64,000 nt of DNA from Plazaster borealis (taxonomy: Eukaryota; Echinodermata; Asteroidea; Forcipulatida; Labidiasteridae). Under the pieces are notes generated by a model. It was not told the DNA's origin and did not search any database. It saw nothing but the letters and a program-made list of their open reading frames with translations. Made by a program: the position numbers and the translations under genes. How positions within the stretch are numbered: position 1 is the stretch's first letter; every line of letters starts with the position of its first letter. Location: contig CM037462.1 of NCBI GenBank assembly GCA_021014325.1, positions 1,706,318 through 1,770,317 on the forward strand, in the 5' to 3' direction. This document shows positions 63,964 through 64,000 of the stretch, piece by piece.

Positions 63964-64000
63964 CACGTGGTGTGAAAACAAGACAGGCCAACCAGCCATA

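Overview
The window is a eukaryotic genomic fragment: intron-rich genes with GT-AG splice sites, many transposable elements of several classes, low GC, and two gaps of exactly 500 N (684-1183 and 23184-23683) that look like fixed-size scaffold gaps. The domain make-up and repeat types suggest a marine invertebrate deuterostome, most plausibly an echinoderm; this is an inference, because no marker gene fixes the species.

The main content is a tandem array of receptor-type protein tyrosine phosphatase (RPTP) genes with lectin-like ectodomains. Gene A (16887-44536, +) can be followed from signal peptide to stop codon. It encodes a signal peptide, two fucolectin/F5-8C-like (FTP) domains (the second cut by the gap at 23.2 kb), four FN3 domains, a membrane-proximal domain with a basic cleavage-like site, a transmembrane helix, a proline-rich juxtamembrane exon, a D1 phosphatase domain with a canonical [10 protein letters not shown] loop, and a D2 domain with an atypical HCMDGLGRS loop. 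It ends in a pYxN-type tail. Splice phases are consistent at every junction except two: one exon in D1 and one at the start of D2 are each one base short of frame. Gene B (51669-62170, +, runs off the window) repeats the signal peptide and both FTP domains. The first 683 bases are a near copy of the gene A juxtamembrane intron and exon, so a third paralogue ('gene 0') lies upstream and is broken by the first gap.

Layout. 1-683: gene 0 remnant. 1184 to about 8.6 kb: Ty3/Gypsy element with a PNMA-like gag, a textbook -1 frameshift signal and an intact pol. 9.4-16.9 kb: duplicated 5' flank of gene A, with a tandem 2.3-2.5 kb block, MITEs, SINEs and a hAT-type insertion. 16.9-44.5 kb: gene A, whose introns hold a hAT-like element, LINE remnants, SINEs, palindromic MITEs and a minisatellite. 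44.5-47.8 kb: MITE-rich spacer. 47.85-51.7 kb: 5' flank of gene B. 51.7-62.2 kb: gene B, with a LINE, a hAT MITE and a Penelope-like insertion that gene A lacks. 62.2-64 kb: intron or flank with a degenerate LINE endonuclease.

The A/B paralogy serves as an internal control: empty sites in one copy date insertions in the other. It also shows that ectodomain exons differ mostly by amino-acid replacements while their flanking introns stay nearly identical, a pattern expected for diversifying recognition receptors.
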